Under the pieces are notes generated by a model. It was not told where the DNA came from. It worked only from the letters and a program-made list of their open reading frames with translations, and ran no database searches. The translations under genes and the position numbers were made by a program. A DNA stretch of 64,000 nucleotides from JAKAVN01 sp963796565 (lineage in GTDB: Bacteria; Desulfobacterota; Binatia; Binatales; Binataceae). The stretch spans positions 186,001 through 250,000 of the forward strand of contig CAWCMA010000011.1 in assembly GCA_963796565.1 (NCBI GenBank), read 5' to 3'. Below are positions 8,891-17,510 of the stretch, in pieces; the stretch's first letter is position 1, and each line of letters begins with the position of its first letter.

Positions 8891-9004
8891 CAGGACTTGT
8901 GCGACGCGCGCCGGGTCTGCGATAACTAGCCAGCGCAGGCGTTCCGCGCCGTGTCAGAGGCAATGGCCGGACTCGCCCCGCGAACCCTGGACGGTATCGT
9001 GTGA

Positions 9005-9262
9005 ATGAGCAGTCGCGAACTTTTAGAGAAGGCGATAGCCAGAATTCTGCATCGCCACTGCAACTTCGGCTGGGCGCATTACTACATCCCGAGCGAGAAG
9101 TTTCCGAGCCTTATCGAAGAGCTGGTTGAAGTGGCCAGCCCCGCCGGGCAAGTGAGTCACGAGGAACTGGTGCAATTTTTCCTGCGCACGCAGCGGCTCA
9201 GCTCCGCCCAGGAGCGGGCCGCCAAGTTCGAGGAGGAATTCGCGATTTATCGCCGGGGGTGA
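9005..9262 (+). CDS. Small conserved-looking hypothetical protein
   Basis: This is an 85-residue soluble protein of no family I recognise. It begins MSSRELLEKAIARILHRHCN and contains FGWAHYYIPSEKFPSLIEEL, then an acidic helical half ending in YRRG. It looks like a small helical protein. The start overlaps a GTGTGAATG stretch, and no strong Shine-Dalgarno sequence is seen. It follows the YiiX-like gene by 114 bases on the same strand, and a hairpin follows 109 bases after its stop, so it may end that transcript. Confidence 0.55.
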   Translation: MSSRELLEKAIARILHRHCNFGWAHYYIPSEKFPSLIEELVEVASPAGQVSHEELVQFFLRTQRLSSAQERAAKFEEEFAIYRRG

Positions 9263-9370
9263 CAGCGCCGAGGCTGAGCGCGCCGGGCGCGCCACGCACC
9301 GGGATGCGCTGCGCGGGGGCTGGAGCGTCGCGGGCGTCGGTCGCGCGACGGCGTTATTCCGCGCTTTGCC

Positions 9371-9406
9371 AGACCGCCCGGCGCTCTGTGAAGCGCCGGG
9401 CGGTCT
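9371..9406 (+). terminator. Strong hairpin, possible terminator
   Basis: A perfect 15-bp stem (agaccgcccggcgct paired with its complement) closes a 6-base loop. It is very stable. No run of T follows on either strand, so it is not a textbook rho-independent terminator. Its position, between the small hypothetical gene and the rhodanese gene, fits transcript ending or 3'-end protection. Confidence 0.55.
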
Positions 9407-9433
9407 GCTAAGATAGCCGCCGCTCAGCGCAGT

Positions 9434-9457
9434 CGTCCGAAGCGTACGCTTCGGACG
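9434..9457. promoter_or_regulatory. 24-bp perfect palindrome upstream of the rhodanese gene
   Basis: The 24 bases centred between 9445 and 9446 (half-site cgtccgaagcgt) form an uninterrupted palindrome. It lies 44 bases before the rhodanese ATG, where an operator for a dimeric repressor would be expected. It could also form a cruciform or RNA hairpin. No regulator gene lies next to it. Confidence 0.45.
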
Positions 9458-9501
9458 CGCGCGCGGGGCCATCGATTCTCCGACGGAGGTTTCATCCCAC
9501 G

Positions 9502-9942
9502 ATGCCAATCAATCAGGTCGAGCCGCCGCAGGCGCACGAGATACTCAACAGCAACCCGGACGCCATCTACCTCGACGTCCGTACGGAATCCGAATTTGCC
9601 CAGAGTCATCCCGCGGGAGCGATCAACGTCCCGGTGGTCTTCATCAAGGGACCCGGCCAGATGGAACTCAACGGCGAATTTGTCGACGTGGTGGCCAAGA
9701 CGTTGCCACGCGAAAAGAAGCTGGTGGTCGGATGCCTTGCGGGTGGACGTTCGCAGCGCGCGTGCGAATTGCTGGAGGCGGCCGGCTACACCGACCTCAC
9801 CAACGTGCGCGGCGGATTCGGCGGCGCGCGCGACGCCTCGGGCCAAGTCGTGGTCGCGGGATGGCGCGACGCCGGGCTGCCGGTCTCGAGCGAGGTCGGC
9901 GACAACAGCTACCAGGCGCTAAGGCGCAAGGCTGGGCTCTAG
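9502..9942 (+). CDS. Rhodanese-like sulfurtransferase
   Basis: This 146-residue single-domain rhodanese has the entry motif YLDVRTESEFAQSHPAGAINV. The active-site loop GCLAGGRSQRACE has the catalytic Cys at about residue 80. It probably binds sulfur as a persulfide and hands it to an acceptor such as thiosulfate, cyanide or a protein thiol. The ATG follows GGAGG at good spacing. A persulfide-dioxygenase-like MBL hydrolase lies 0.8 kb downstream on the same strand, and the two types are often functionally linked. The cobalamin adenosyltransferase gene follows 34 bases after the stop. Confidence 0.88.
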   Translation: MPINQVEPPQAHEILNSNPDAIYLDVRTESEFAQSHPAGAINVPVVFIKGPGQMELNGEFVDVVAKTLPREKKLVVGCLAGGRSQRACELLEAAGYTDLTNVRGGFGGARDASGQVVVAGWRDAGLPVSSEVGDNSYQALRRKAGL

Positions 9943-9976
9943 CGGGGAGCCGCTGAGGCGCACAGGAATACGACAG

Positions 9977-10669
9977 ATGGCGATTCGGCTGACACGGATT
10001 TACACCCGCAGCGGTGACCGCGGCTTGACCGCGCTGGTGGGCGGCGCCCGCGTGCCCAAGGAAAGCGCCCGCCTGGAGGCCTATGGCGCCATCGACGAGC
10101 TCAACTCGATCGTCGGCATCGTCCGCAGCTACCTCCCAGGCTACAAGCGCCGCTTCGGCAAAGACTATGGATGGTACTCCGAGAGTCTGCGCCGCATCCA
10201 GAACGAGCTATTCGACGTGGGCTCCGAGTTGGCGACGCCGCCGCCCGCCGAGTATGCCGGGATGCACAAGATCAGCGCGGCGGAAGCGAAGAAGCTCGAA
10301 GAAGAGATGGATCGGATGCAACAGGAGCTGAAGCCGCTCAACTCCTTCACGCTTCCTGGTGGCGGACTGCTCAACGGTTTCCTCCACCAGGCGCGCACCG
10401 TATGCCGGCGGGCCGAGCGCGTATGTTGGGCGCTGAGACGCATCGAGCCGATCAACGACCATCTGATGGCCTACATCAATCGGTTGAGCGACCATCTGTT
10501 CGTGCAATCGCGATGGGTTGCCAAGCGGCTCAAGGAGCCCGAGTTTCTGTGGGACCGCGGGTTGCGAATCGATCCGCGCGCAGCGGTGATGGCCAAGCGG
10601 AAGGCGGCTGCGGAATCCGCTGGCGGGAGCGGCAAGGGCAAGGATGCGCCGCAGGCCGGCAAGCGTTAG
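9977..10669 (+). CDS. PduO-type ATP:cob(I)alamin adenosyltransferase
   Basis: This is a 230-residue protein of the PduO/MMAB family. The N-terminal ATP-binding motif YTRSGDRGLTALVGG is present, then ESARLEAYGAIDELNS, and the C-terminal signature CRRAERVCWAL. It transfers the adenosyl group of ATP to cob(I)alamin to make adenosylcobalamin, the cofactor of mutases such as methylmalonyl-CoA mutase. It is about 35 residues longer than usual because of a Lys/Ala/Gly-rich tail after residue 200. It is probably co-transcribed with the rhodanese gene. No mutase gene is in the window. Confidence 0.92.
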   Translation: MAIRLTRIYTRSGDRGLTALVGGARVPKESARLEAYGAIDELNSIVGIVRSYLPGYKRRFGKDYGWYSESLRRIQNELFDVGSELATPPPAEYAGMHKISAAEAKKLEEEMDRMQQELKPLNSFTLPGGGLLNGFLHQARTVCRRAERVCWALRRIEPINDHLMAYINRLSDHLFVQSRWVAKRLKEPEFLWDRGLRIDPRAAVMAKRKAAAESAGGSGKGKDAPQAGKR

Positions 10670-10784
10670 ATTTGAATTGCGGCGTGAAGCGCATTTGTGA
10701 CGCAAAGTGGAATTGCCGGCAAATCGAAAATTCCGCGGATTGAGACTATGGCGCTGAACGCGCCGCGGAGAGAGTAAACCCTCG

Positions 10785-11480
10785 ATGGCGGAAGCAGAAC
10801 GGCTCGTACTCCATCAGGCCCAGGTAGGCCCGATGGCGAACTTCGTCTATCTCATCGGCGATCCGGTGACCCGCAAAGCCGCGGTGGTCGATCCCGCCTG
10901 GGACGTCGATAAGATCATCAAATGGGCCGAGCGCTACGGGATGGAAATCGAGCACATCCTGATAACCCACTACCATCCCGACCATCTCGGCGGCAGCTTT
11001 TCCGGGATGACGATCGAGGGCGCGGCGCGGATGCTCGAGCGGGTGAAGGCCAAGGTCTACGTCAACAAGGCGGAGGCCGAGGGCACGCGCCAGGTGACCG
11101 GACTCAGCGACTCGGACCTGGTCAAGATGGACGCCGGCGACACGCTCAAACTGGGCGATCTCACGATCACTTTTCTGCATACGCCCGGCCATACGCCGGG
11201 GTCGCAGTGCTTCCTGGTCGAGGGCAACCTGGTTTCGGGCGACACGCTGTTCGTCAACTCGTGCGGGCGCGTCGACCTGCCGGGCTCGGATCCGGAGGCG
11301 ATGTACTACAGTCTCAACCGCACGCTGCGGAGCCTGCCCGACACGACGGTGGTGTATCCCGGGCACGCGTATTCACCGGAGTCGAGCACCACGATCGGCG
11401 CGCAGAAACGGACCAACATGTACATGCGCTTTCCCAACCTCGAGGACTTCCTCGACGCGATGGGCTACGCGCGCCGCTGA
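10785..11480 (+). CDS. MBL-fold metallo-hydrolase, glyoxalase II or persulfide dioxygenase type
   Basis: This 231-residue metallo-beta-lactamase-fold protein has all metal motifs in order: THYHPDHLGG (HxHxDH), HTPGHTPGS, the Asp in SGDTLFVNSCGRVDLPGSD, and the final His in YPGHAYSPESSTT. The HxHxDH set and the C-terminal GAQKRTNMYM resemble hydroxyacylglutathione hydrolases and persulfide dioxygenases. The ATG follows GGAGAGAG. It precedes ligA by 26 bases on the same strand. A role in sulfide or glutathione thioester handling is suggested by the rhodanese upstream, but this is inference. Confidence 0.85.
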   Translation: MAEAERLVLHQAQVGPMANFVYLIGDPVTRKAAVVDPAWDVDKIIKWAERYGMEIEHILITHYHPDHLGGSFSGMTIEGAARMLERVKAKVYVNKAEAEGTRQVTGLSDSDLVKMDAGDTLKLGDLTITFLHTPGHTPGSQCFLVEGNLVSGDTLFVNSCGRVDLPGSDPEAMYYSLNRTLRSLPDTTVVYPGHAYSPESSTTIGAQKRTNMYMRFPNLEDFLDAMGYARR

Positions 11481-11506
11481 AGCAATCCACCGCAAGCTGA
11501 CCGGCG

Positions 11507-13543
11507 ATGCCCAAGGACGATCTCAAGCGCGCGCGGGCGGAAATCGACAAGCTGCGCGAGCAGATAAACCGTCACAACCATCTCTACTATGTCCTCGACA
11601 ATCCCGAGCTGACCGACGCCGAGTACGACGCCCTGATGCGCCGGCTCGAGGCGCTCGAAACCGCGTATCCTGAACTCCTCACGCCCGACTCGCCCACCCA
11701 ACGCGTGGGCGCCCGGCCCAGCGAAAAATTCTCCGTCGTCGTCCATCGCCGGATGATGATGTCGCTCGCCAACGCGATGGACGCCGAAGAGATGCGCGAA
11801 TTCGACCGCCGCATCAAGCGCTTCCTCCATAGCGAGACCGAAATCGAGTACGTCGCCGAGGTCAAGCTCGACGGCCTCGCGGTCGAGCTGGTCTACGAGG
11901 ACGGCCACCTGACCGTGGGATCGACGCGCGGCGACGGAGTCAATGGCGAGGACGTGACCCAGAACATCCGCACGATCAAGAGCGTGCCGCTGCGCCTGAT
12001 ACATCCGCCGCACGGCGGGGTGCCGCATTTGCTCGAAGCTCGCGGCGAAGTGATCCTGCCGCGGCGCGCATTCGAGCGGCTCAACAACGAGCGTGTGGCG
12101 GCGGGCGAGCCGCCGTTCGCCAATCCGCGCAACGCCGCGGCCGGTTCGCTGCGTCAGCTCGATCCCAGGATCAGCGCCGCGCGCCCGCTCGACATCTTTT
12201 GCCATACCCCGGGCGCGATCGAGAGCGTCAGCTACCAGAGCCAGTGGGAATTTCTCCAGGGAATCAAGTCGCTGGGGCTCAAGGTAAATCCGCTGACGAA
12301 GGTCTGCCACGGCGTCGACGAAGTGCTGGAATATCACACGCGAATTGCCGAGCAGCGCCATCAGCTCGACTACGAAGCCGACGGTGTGGTCGCCAAGGTC
12401 AACTCGTTCGCGCTCCAGGAGCAGTTGGGCGAGGTCTCGCGCTCGCCGCGATGGGCGGTCGCGTTCAAATTCAAGGCCCAGCAGGCCGAGACCCGGGTCA
12501 ACAAGATTGCCGTCTACGTCGGACGGATCGGGTCGTTAACGCCGGTCGCCCAACTCGAGCCTGTGGCGCTCGCCGGAGTGACGATCTCCAACGCCTCGCT
12601 GCACAATCTCGACGAAATCCGCCGCAAGGACGTGCGCGAGGGCGACACGGTGCTGATCGAACGCGCCGGCGACGTGATTCCCTACGTCGTGCGCGTGACC
12701 AGGGAGGGCGAGCCGCGAGCCGGGGAGTTCCAGATGCCGGCGCATTGCCCGGAATGCGGCGGCGCGATCGTGCACGAAGACGGCGAAGTCGCCTACTTCT
12801 GCGTCAACGTCAACTGCCCGGCGCGAGAGCGCGAATCGATTCGCCATTTCGCCTCCAAGGGCTGCATGGATATCGATGGCCTGGGCGACAAGCTGGTCGG
12901 CCAGTTGGTCGAAACCGGGATGGTGAAGGAGCTCGACGACCTCTATCGGCTGACGCACGAGCAGCTTGCGGGGCTGGAGCGGATGGCCGAGAAGAGCGCG
13001 CAAAACCTGCTCGACGCGATCGAGCGCTCGCGCCATCGGACGCTCGACCGCTTTATCAACGGGCTCGGAATCCGCCACGTCGGCGAGAGCACCGCGCGCT
13101 CGCTGGCCTTGCGCTTCAAGATGATCGACGCGCTGAGGGAGGCGAGCGAGGACGACTTGCGCGCCGTGCGCGACATCGGCGACGAGGTCGCGCGCAGTAT
13201 CCGCGACTACTTCGACGAGCCGCGCAACCGCAAGGCGGTCGAGCGGCTGATGAAGCATCTCGATCTCAAGCCACTCGAAGCGCCTGCGATGCAGGGACGT
13301 GCCGCGCTGCGCGACAAGAGCTTCGTGCTGACGGGGACGCTCGAGACGATGACGCGCGAGGAGGCCGAGCAGAAGATTCGCGCCGCCGGCGGCCGTGTGA
13401 CCTCCGCCGTCAGCCGCAAGACCGACTTCGTCGTGGCGGGCGCCGAGGCGGGCTCCAAGCTGCGCAAGGCGGCCGAGTTGGGAGTGAATACGCTCGACGA
13501 GCAGGCGTTTGTCGCGATGCTCGGCGGGGATGGGCGCGGCTGA
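11507..13543 (+). CDS. ligA: NAD-dependent DNA ligase
   Basis: This 678-residue protein has the full LigA layout and length. An N-terminal Ia domain includes NHLYYVLDNPELTDAEYD. The adenylation domain has the active lysine Lys120 in AEVKLDGLAVE, and STRGDGVNGEDVTQNI follows. Then come an OB fold, a four-Cys zinc site (CPECGG then CVNVNCPAR), helix-hairpin-helix repeats around GIRHVGEST, and a C-terminal BRCT domain from about residue 595 (FVLTGTLETMTREEAEQ). It seals nicks in replication and repair using NAD. It is followed 17 bases later by the acylphosphatase gene. Confidence 0.98.
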   Translation: MPKDDLKRARAEIDKLREQINRHNHLYYVLDNPELTDAEYDALMRRLEALETAYPELLTPDSPTQRVGARPSEKFSVVVHRRMMMSLANAMDAEEMREFDRRIKRFLHSETEIEYVAEVKLDGLAVELVYEDGHLTVGSTRGDGVNGEDVTQNIRTIKSVPLRLIHPPHGGVPHLLEARGEVILPRRAFERLNNERVAAGEPPFANPRNAAAGSLRQLDPRISAARPLDIFCHTPGAIESVSYQSQWEFLQGIKSLGLKVNPLTKVCHGVDEVLEYHTRIAEQRHQLDYEADGVVAKVNSFALQEQLGEVSRSPRWAVAFKFKAQQAETRVNKIAVYVGRIGSLTPVAQLEPVALAGVTISNASLHNLDEIRRKDVREGDTVLIERAGDVIPYVVRVTREGEPRAGEFQMPAHCPECGGAIVHEDGEVAYFCVNVNCPARERESIRHFASKGCMDIDGLGDKLVGQLVETGMVKELDDLYRLTHEQLAGLERMAEKSAQNLLDAIERSRHRTLDRFINGLGIRHVGESTARSLALRFKMIDALREASEDDLRAVRDIGDEVARSIRDYFDEPRNRKAVERLMKHLDLKPLEAPAMQGRAALRDKSFVLTGTLETMTREEAEQKIRAAGGRVTSAVSRKTDFVVAGAEAGSKLRKAAELGVNTLDEQAFVAMLGGDGRG

Positions 13544-13560
13544 GGCCCGCGCGGGAAGTG

Positions 13561-13857
13561 ATGTCCGAACCTGATCTGGCGCGCCTCAGGATGCGAGTGC
13601 ATGGACGGGTGCAGGGAGTATTTTTTCGCCATGCGGCCGCGGAGGAAGCGCGCGAACTGGGGCTTCGCGGATGGGTGAAGAATCTGGCCAACGGCGACGT
13701 CGAAATCATTGCCGAGGGGCCGCGCCGCGAGCTAAAGATCATGGCCGCATGGGCCATCCAGGGGCCGCGCCTGGCACGCGTAACTGGCGTTGAGGAGGAG
13801 TGGTCGGATTATCGGGGCGAGGAGGGGGCCTTTACGATTCGTTCAGCGTGCGCTTAA
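13561..13857 (+). CDS. acyP: Acylphosphatase
   Basis: This is a 98-residue acylphosphatase of standard length. The catalytic loop VHGRVQGVFFRHAA holds the phosphate-binding Arg, and GWVKNLANGDVEII holds the catalytic Asn. It hydrolyses acyl phosphates such as carbamoyl phosphate or 1,3-bisphosphoglycerate. The ATG follows GGGAAGTG, 17 bases after the ligA stop, so the two are likely co-transcribed. The C-terminal strand is slightly divergent, but the fold is complete. Confidence 0.92.
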   Translation: MSEPDLARLRMRVHGRVQGVFFRHAAAEEARELGLRGWVKNLANGDVEIIAEGPRRELKIMAAWAIQGPRLARVTGVEEEWSDYRGEEGAFTIRSACA

Positions 13858-13919
13858 GTATTGGACCCTTTCACCTTTTTCTATTATTAGCTATAGTTTC
13901 AGATGGCATTAGGACAGTA

Positions 13920-13956
13920 GCCCCGGCCATGACGCTGAACGGCGCTTGCCGGGGGC
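13920..13956 (+). promoter_or_regulatory. Leader hairpin before korA
   Basis: In the 125-base gap before korA, gccccggc at 13920-13927 pairs with gccgggggc at 13948-13956 with one bulged G. A smaller GC pairing is possible inside. The hairpin ends 9 bases before the AAGGAG ribosome-binding site. It may influence translation or mRNA stability. The 60 bases before it are T- and A-rich and are the likely promoter. Confidence 0.3.
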
Positions 13957-13982
13957 ATGTAGCGCAAGGAGTTTGAACAAAA

Positions 13983-15884
13983 ATGGCTCTACCACCTGAG
14001 GCAGCCGGACAAGCCGCGGAATCGCACAGCCTGGCCGGGGGCGGTGCGGGACACAAGCGGCGCGAGAAGGTCGACCACGTCGTCATTCGCTTCGCCGGCG
14101 ACTCGGGCGACGGGATGCAGCTTGCCGGTATGCAGTTCACCACCGAATCGGCGTTGGCCGGCAACGATATCGCTACCCTGCCCGACTTTCCCGCCGAGAT
14201 ACGCGCCCCCGCGGGAACCCTGGCCGGCGTCAGCGGCTTCCAGGTCAACTTCTCGAGCAACGAGATCTTCACCGCTGGCGACGAGCCCAACGTGCTGGTC
14301 GCGATGAACCCGGCGGCGTTGAAGGCCAACCTCGACGACGTTCCGCCCAACGGCGTGATCATCGCGGACGTTGCAGCCTTCAGCGATTCCAACCTCAAGC
14401 GCGCGGGCTTCACCTCCAACCCGCTCAAAGACCATTCGCTCGACAAGTACCAGGTCTTCCAGGTCGACGTGACCAAGCTGACGACCCTGGCGCTGCACGA
14501 CTCAGGACTCAACAACCGGGCCGTGATGCGCTGCCGCAATCTGTTCGTGCTCGGGCTGGTGTCGTGGCTCTACCAGCGGCCGATCGAGAGCACGGAGAAC
14601 TGGCTGGCCGGCCGCTTCCGCAAGACGCCCGAAGTGTTGGCCGCCAACGTCAAGGCGCTCAGGGCGGGCTACAACTACGGCGAGACCACCGAGGCATTTA
14701 CCAGCTCGTACGTCGTGGACCCAGCCCACATATCCGCGGGCTTTTACCGTAACATCACCGGCAACAGCGCAACCGCGCTGGGCTTCGTGGTGGCGGCGTG
14801 CCGCGCCAAGCGCCCGCTGTTCCTGGGCTCCTATCCGATTACGCCCGCCAGCGACGTGCTTCACGACCTCGCGGGTTTCAAGAATTTTCCGGTTTACACA
14901 TTCCAGGCCGAGGACGAGATCGCAGGCATGGCCTCCGCAATCGGCGCAGCCTTCGGCGGTGCGATAGCGATTACCACGACCTCGGGCCCCGGGATGAATC
15001 TCAAGGCCGAAGCGGTGGGGCTCGCGGTCAAGACTGAGCTGCCGGTCGTCATCACGGACATCCAGCGCGCCGGCCCCTCCACCGGGATGCCGACCAAGCC
15101 GGAGCAGGCGGACTTGTTGATGGCGATGTACGGGCGGCACGGCGAATCGCCGATTCCGATTATCGCGGCGTCGACACCGGCTGACTGCTTCGATTGCGCC
15201 TACGAGGCTGTGCGGCTGGCGGTCAAGTACATGACCCCTGTCATCCTGCTCACGGACGGCCAGTTGGCCAATGGCGCCGAGCCGTGGCTCGTGCCCGACA
15301 TAAGCAAGCTGCCCGACATCAAGGTCAAATTCCGCACCGATCCCGCCGGATACATGCCTTATATTCGCGATCCGGAGACGATGTCGCGGCCGTGGGCGGT
15401 GCCCGGCACGCCCGGTCTGGAGCATCGGCTCGGCGGGCTGTCGACCGAGGATCAGACCGGCAACATCAGCTACTCGCCGGCCAACAATGAGCTGATGGTG
15501 CGTCAGCGGGCGCGCAAGATCGCCGGCATGGCGCGCGAGATTCCGCCGATCGAGATCTTCGGCGACGCCAACGGCGGCGACCTGGTGATGCTCGGATGGG
15601 GCTCGACTTTCGGGCCGATCCGCGAGGCGGTCAAGCAGTTGCGCGCCAAGGGCAAGAACGTCTCACACATTCACCTGCGCTATCTCAACCCGCTGCCGAG
15701 CGATCTCGCTGACAAGCTGCGAACGTTCCGCAAGGTGATGGTCGCCGAGATGAACATGGGACAACTGCTCAAGATGGTGCGCGCGGACTACCTGATCGAC
15801 GCCGTGGGTTGCAACAAGATCCAGGGCCGTCCGTTCAAAGTCAGCGAGCTCACCAACCGCATCACGCGCGCCCTGGAGGGCTGA
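13983..15884 (+). CDS. korA: 2-oxoacid:acceptor oxidoreductase, fused gamma-alpha subunit
   Basis: This 633-residue protein joins a gamma domain at the N-terminus (residues about 30-215, VIRFAGDSGDGMQLAG) to an alpha domain (from about 260, GSYPITPASDVLH and TTTSGPGMNLKAE). Length and layout match 2-oxoglutarate:ferredoxin oxidoreductase alpha subunits. With KorB it forms or uses CoA, CO2 and reduced ferredoxin in the conversion of 2-oxoacids and acyl-CoA. The ATG follows AAGGAG. korB begins 5 bases after the stop, so subunits are made together. The 2-oxoglutarate specificity is inferred from family resemblance; pyruvate or branched-chain acids are possible. Confidence 0.93.
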   Translation: MALPPEAAGQAAESHSLAGGGAGHKRREKVDHVVIRFAGDSGDGMQLAGMQFTTESALAGNDIATLPDFPAEIRAPAGTLAGVSGFQVNFSSNEIFTAGDEPNVLVAMNPAALKANLDDVPPNGVIIADVAAFSDSNLKRAGFTSNPLKDHSLDKYQVFQVDVTKLTTLALHDSGLNNRAVMRCRNLFVLGLVSWLYQRPIESTENWLAGRFRKTPEVLAANVKALRAGYNYGETTEAFTSSYVVDPAHISAGFYRNITGNSATALGFVVAACRAKRPLFLGSYPITPASDVLHDLAGFKNFPVYTFQAEDEIAGMASAIGAAFGGAIAITTTSGPGMNLKAEAVGLAVKTELPVVITDIQRAGPSTGMPTKPEQADLLMAMYGRHGESPIPIIAASTPADCFDCAYEAVRLAVKYMTPVILLTDGQLANGAEPWLVPDISKLPDIKVKFRTDPAGYMPYIRDPETMSRPWAVPGTPGLEHRLGGLSTEDQTGNISYSPANNELMVRQRARKIAGMAREIPPIEIFGDANGGDLVMLGWGSTFGPIREAVKQLRAKGKNVSHIHLRYLNPLPSDLADKLRTFRKVMVAEMNMGQLLKMVRADYLIDAVGCNKIQGRPFKVSELTNRITRALEG

Positions 15885-15889
15885 GAGAA

Positions 15890-16888
15890 ATGGCTACCGC
15901 TTTGACTCGCAAAGACTTCATCTCCGACCAGGAAGTGCGCTGGTGTCCCGGATGCGGCGATTACGCAATCTTGGCCCAGGTGCAGAAGATAATGCCGGAG
16001 CTGGGCGTCCCGCGCGAGAACACAGTCTTCATTTCGGGCATCGGATGCTCGAGCCGCTTTCCGTACTACATGAACACCTACGGCTTCCATACGATCCACG
16101 GCCGCGCGCCCGCGGTCGCGACGGGGCTGAAAGTCACGCGGCCCGAGCTGGACGTATGGGTGGTCACGGGCGACGGCGACGGACTTTCGATCGGCGGCAA
16201 TCATCTGATCCACGTGCTGCGCCGTAACGTCGACCTCAAGATTCTGCTTTTCAATAACAAGATCTATGGCCTCACCAAGGGCCAGTACTCACCGACCTCG
16301 GAGGTTGGCAAGGTCACCAAATCGACGCCGGTCGGCTCGGTTGATTTCCCCTTCAACCCGATCACGGTCGCGCTCGGAGCGCATGCGGCCTTCGTCGCGC
16401 GTACCATCGACGTCGAGCAAAAGCATCTCGGCGAAGTTCTCAAGCGCGGCCACGCCAACCGCGGCGCGTCCTTCATCGAGATCCTCCAGAACTGCAACAT
16501 CTTCAACGATGACGCCTTCAAGGAAGTGAGCGACAAGACCATCAAGGCCGACCATCAGCTCGTGCTCGAGCACGGCAAGCCGCTCATCTTCGGCAAGAAC
16601 CGCGACCGCGGCATTCGCATGAACGGAATGCGTCCCGAAGTGGTACAGCTTGGCAACGGCGTGAGCGAAAGCGACCTCGTCGTGCATGACGAGGGGAACC
16701 TCTCGCTCGCCTTCATGCTGGGGAATTTCGAACCGCCGATGCCGACCCCGGTCGGCGTCTTCTATTGCGTTCCGCGCCCGACCTACGATGCGGAGATGAA
16801 CAAGCAGCTCGAAGACGCGCGTGCCAGAATGGGCGTCGGCGATCCGCAAAAGCTGCTGCGCCAGGGCGATACCTGGACGGTCAACTAA
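15890..16888 (+). CDS. korB: 2-oxoacid:acceptor oxidoreductase, beta (TPP-binding) subunit
   Basis: The start at 15890 (MATALTRKDFISDQEVRWCP) lies just after a GGAGGG ribosome-binding site in the end of korA and gives 332 residues. The motif WCPGCGDYAIL is near the N-terminus and a further Cys lies in GIGCSSRFPYY. The thiamine diphosphate motif runs from GDGDGLSIGG to NNKIYGLTKGQYSPTS. The subunit binds TPP and probably one 4Fe-4S cluster and passes electrons to ferredoxin. A strong terminator follows 24 bases after the stop, so korAB is a two-gene unit. Confidence 0.95.
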   Translation: MATALTRKDFISDQEVRWCPGCGDYAILAQVQKIMPELGVPRENTVFISGIGCSSRFPYYMNTYGFHTIHGRAPAVATGLKVTRPELDVWVVTGDGDGLSIGGNHLIHVLRRNVDLKILLFNNKIYGLTKGQYSPTSEVGKVTKSTPVGSVDFPFNPITVALGAHAAFVARTIDVEQKHLGEVLKRGHANRGASFIEILQNCNIFNDDAFKEVSDKTIKADHQLVLEHGKPLIFGKNRDRGIRMNGMRPEVVQLGNGVSESDLVVHDEGNLSLAFMLGNFEPPMPTPVGVFYCVPRPTYDAEMNKQLEDARARMGVGDPQKLLRQGDTWTVN

Positions 16889-16912
16889 GCCGCGACAATC
16901 TGCTTCTATAGC

Positions 16913-16946
16913 AAAGGCCCGGAGGTTTCTGCCTCCGGGCCTTTTT
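16913..16946 (+). terminator. Rho-independent terminator of korAB
   Basis: A perfect 13-bp stem (aaaggcccggagg and its complement) with a 6-base loop tttctg is followed by a T run in the plus direction. It lies 24 bases after the korB stop and faces the convergent MaoC genes. This is the clearest terminator in the window. Confidence 0.93.
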
Positions 16947-17070
16947 TCACTGACCTCACGCGCCGCCGTTCCGATATCACGGCTTGAAACCGCTCGCTAA
17001 CCACTGCGTTAGATCCGGTTCCGCGGAGCCGCTCCGATGTTGCGGCGCGAAGTTGCTCGTTGCTAACCGG

Positions 17071-17493
17071 TCAGCCGCGCTGGGGTAGCTCGACTCGTGC
17101 CCATCCGGATGCGCACAGTTCGTCCTTTTGATTGCGCTCTTCGAGCTCGCATTCGACCACGCCCGCTTCGGCTTTTGCCACCGTTCCGGAGCAGGTCAAC
17201 ACATCGCCTGGGATAGCGATCGCGCGGTTCTGCCAGCGGAACCTGATTACGCGAGCGCGCGGCCCTGCCCAGTCCGCCACCGCCTGGTAGAGAAAGCTTC
17301 CGTGCAGATGGGCCTGCACCAGAACGTCGGGGTAGCCTTCGGTAAGCGCGTAGGGTTTGTCGAAGTGAATCCGATGCGCGTTCCAGGTCACTGCGCTGAA
17401 GCGGAAAAGCTGAACGGTGGTCGGGCGCTTCACCAGCGGCGTCAGCGCGGTGCCGATCTTTACGTCCTCGAAGCAAAGCTGATGGCCATGCAT
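17071..17493 (-). CDS. MaoC-like dehydratase, C-terminal half type
   Basis: The ATG at 17493 (MHGHQLCFEDVKIGTALTPL) is preferred over the longer open frame, which overlaps the neighbour and is Arg-rich. The 140-residue hot-dog protein has the hydratase helix TWNAHRIHFDKPYA and the following HGSFL. This matches mesaconyl-CoA or HTD2-type acyl dehydratases. It starts 17 bases after the stop of the other half-size hot-dog gene, so the two probably form a heterodimer that hydrates or dehydrates an enoyl-CoA or 3-hydroxyacyl-CoA. It ends an apparent three-gene operon with the acyl-CoA dehydrogenase. Confidence 0.85.
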   Translation of the reverse strand: MHGHQLCFEDVKIGTALTPLVKRPTTVQLFRFSAVTWNAHRIHFDKPYALTEGYPDVLVQAHLHGSFLYQAVADWAGPRARVIRFRWQNRAIAIPGDVLTCSGTVAKAEAGVVECELEERNQKDELCASGWARVELPQRG

Positions 17494-17510
17494 GGTCGGG
17501 CTCTCCCTGG

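Noticed and set aside
10751..10765. Similar gcgctgaac(g)cgc motifs near 10751 and 13933
   Set aside because: Two short GC-rich matches in a high-GC genome are expected by chance, and they lie at different distances from starts.
12199..13560. Long open frame out of phase within ligA that runs into the acylphosphatase
   Set aside because: The part before 13561 is Arg/Gly-rich shadow of ligA. Only the last 98 codons match a family, so acyP starts at 13561.
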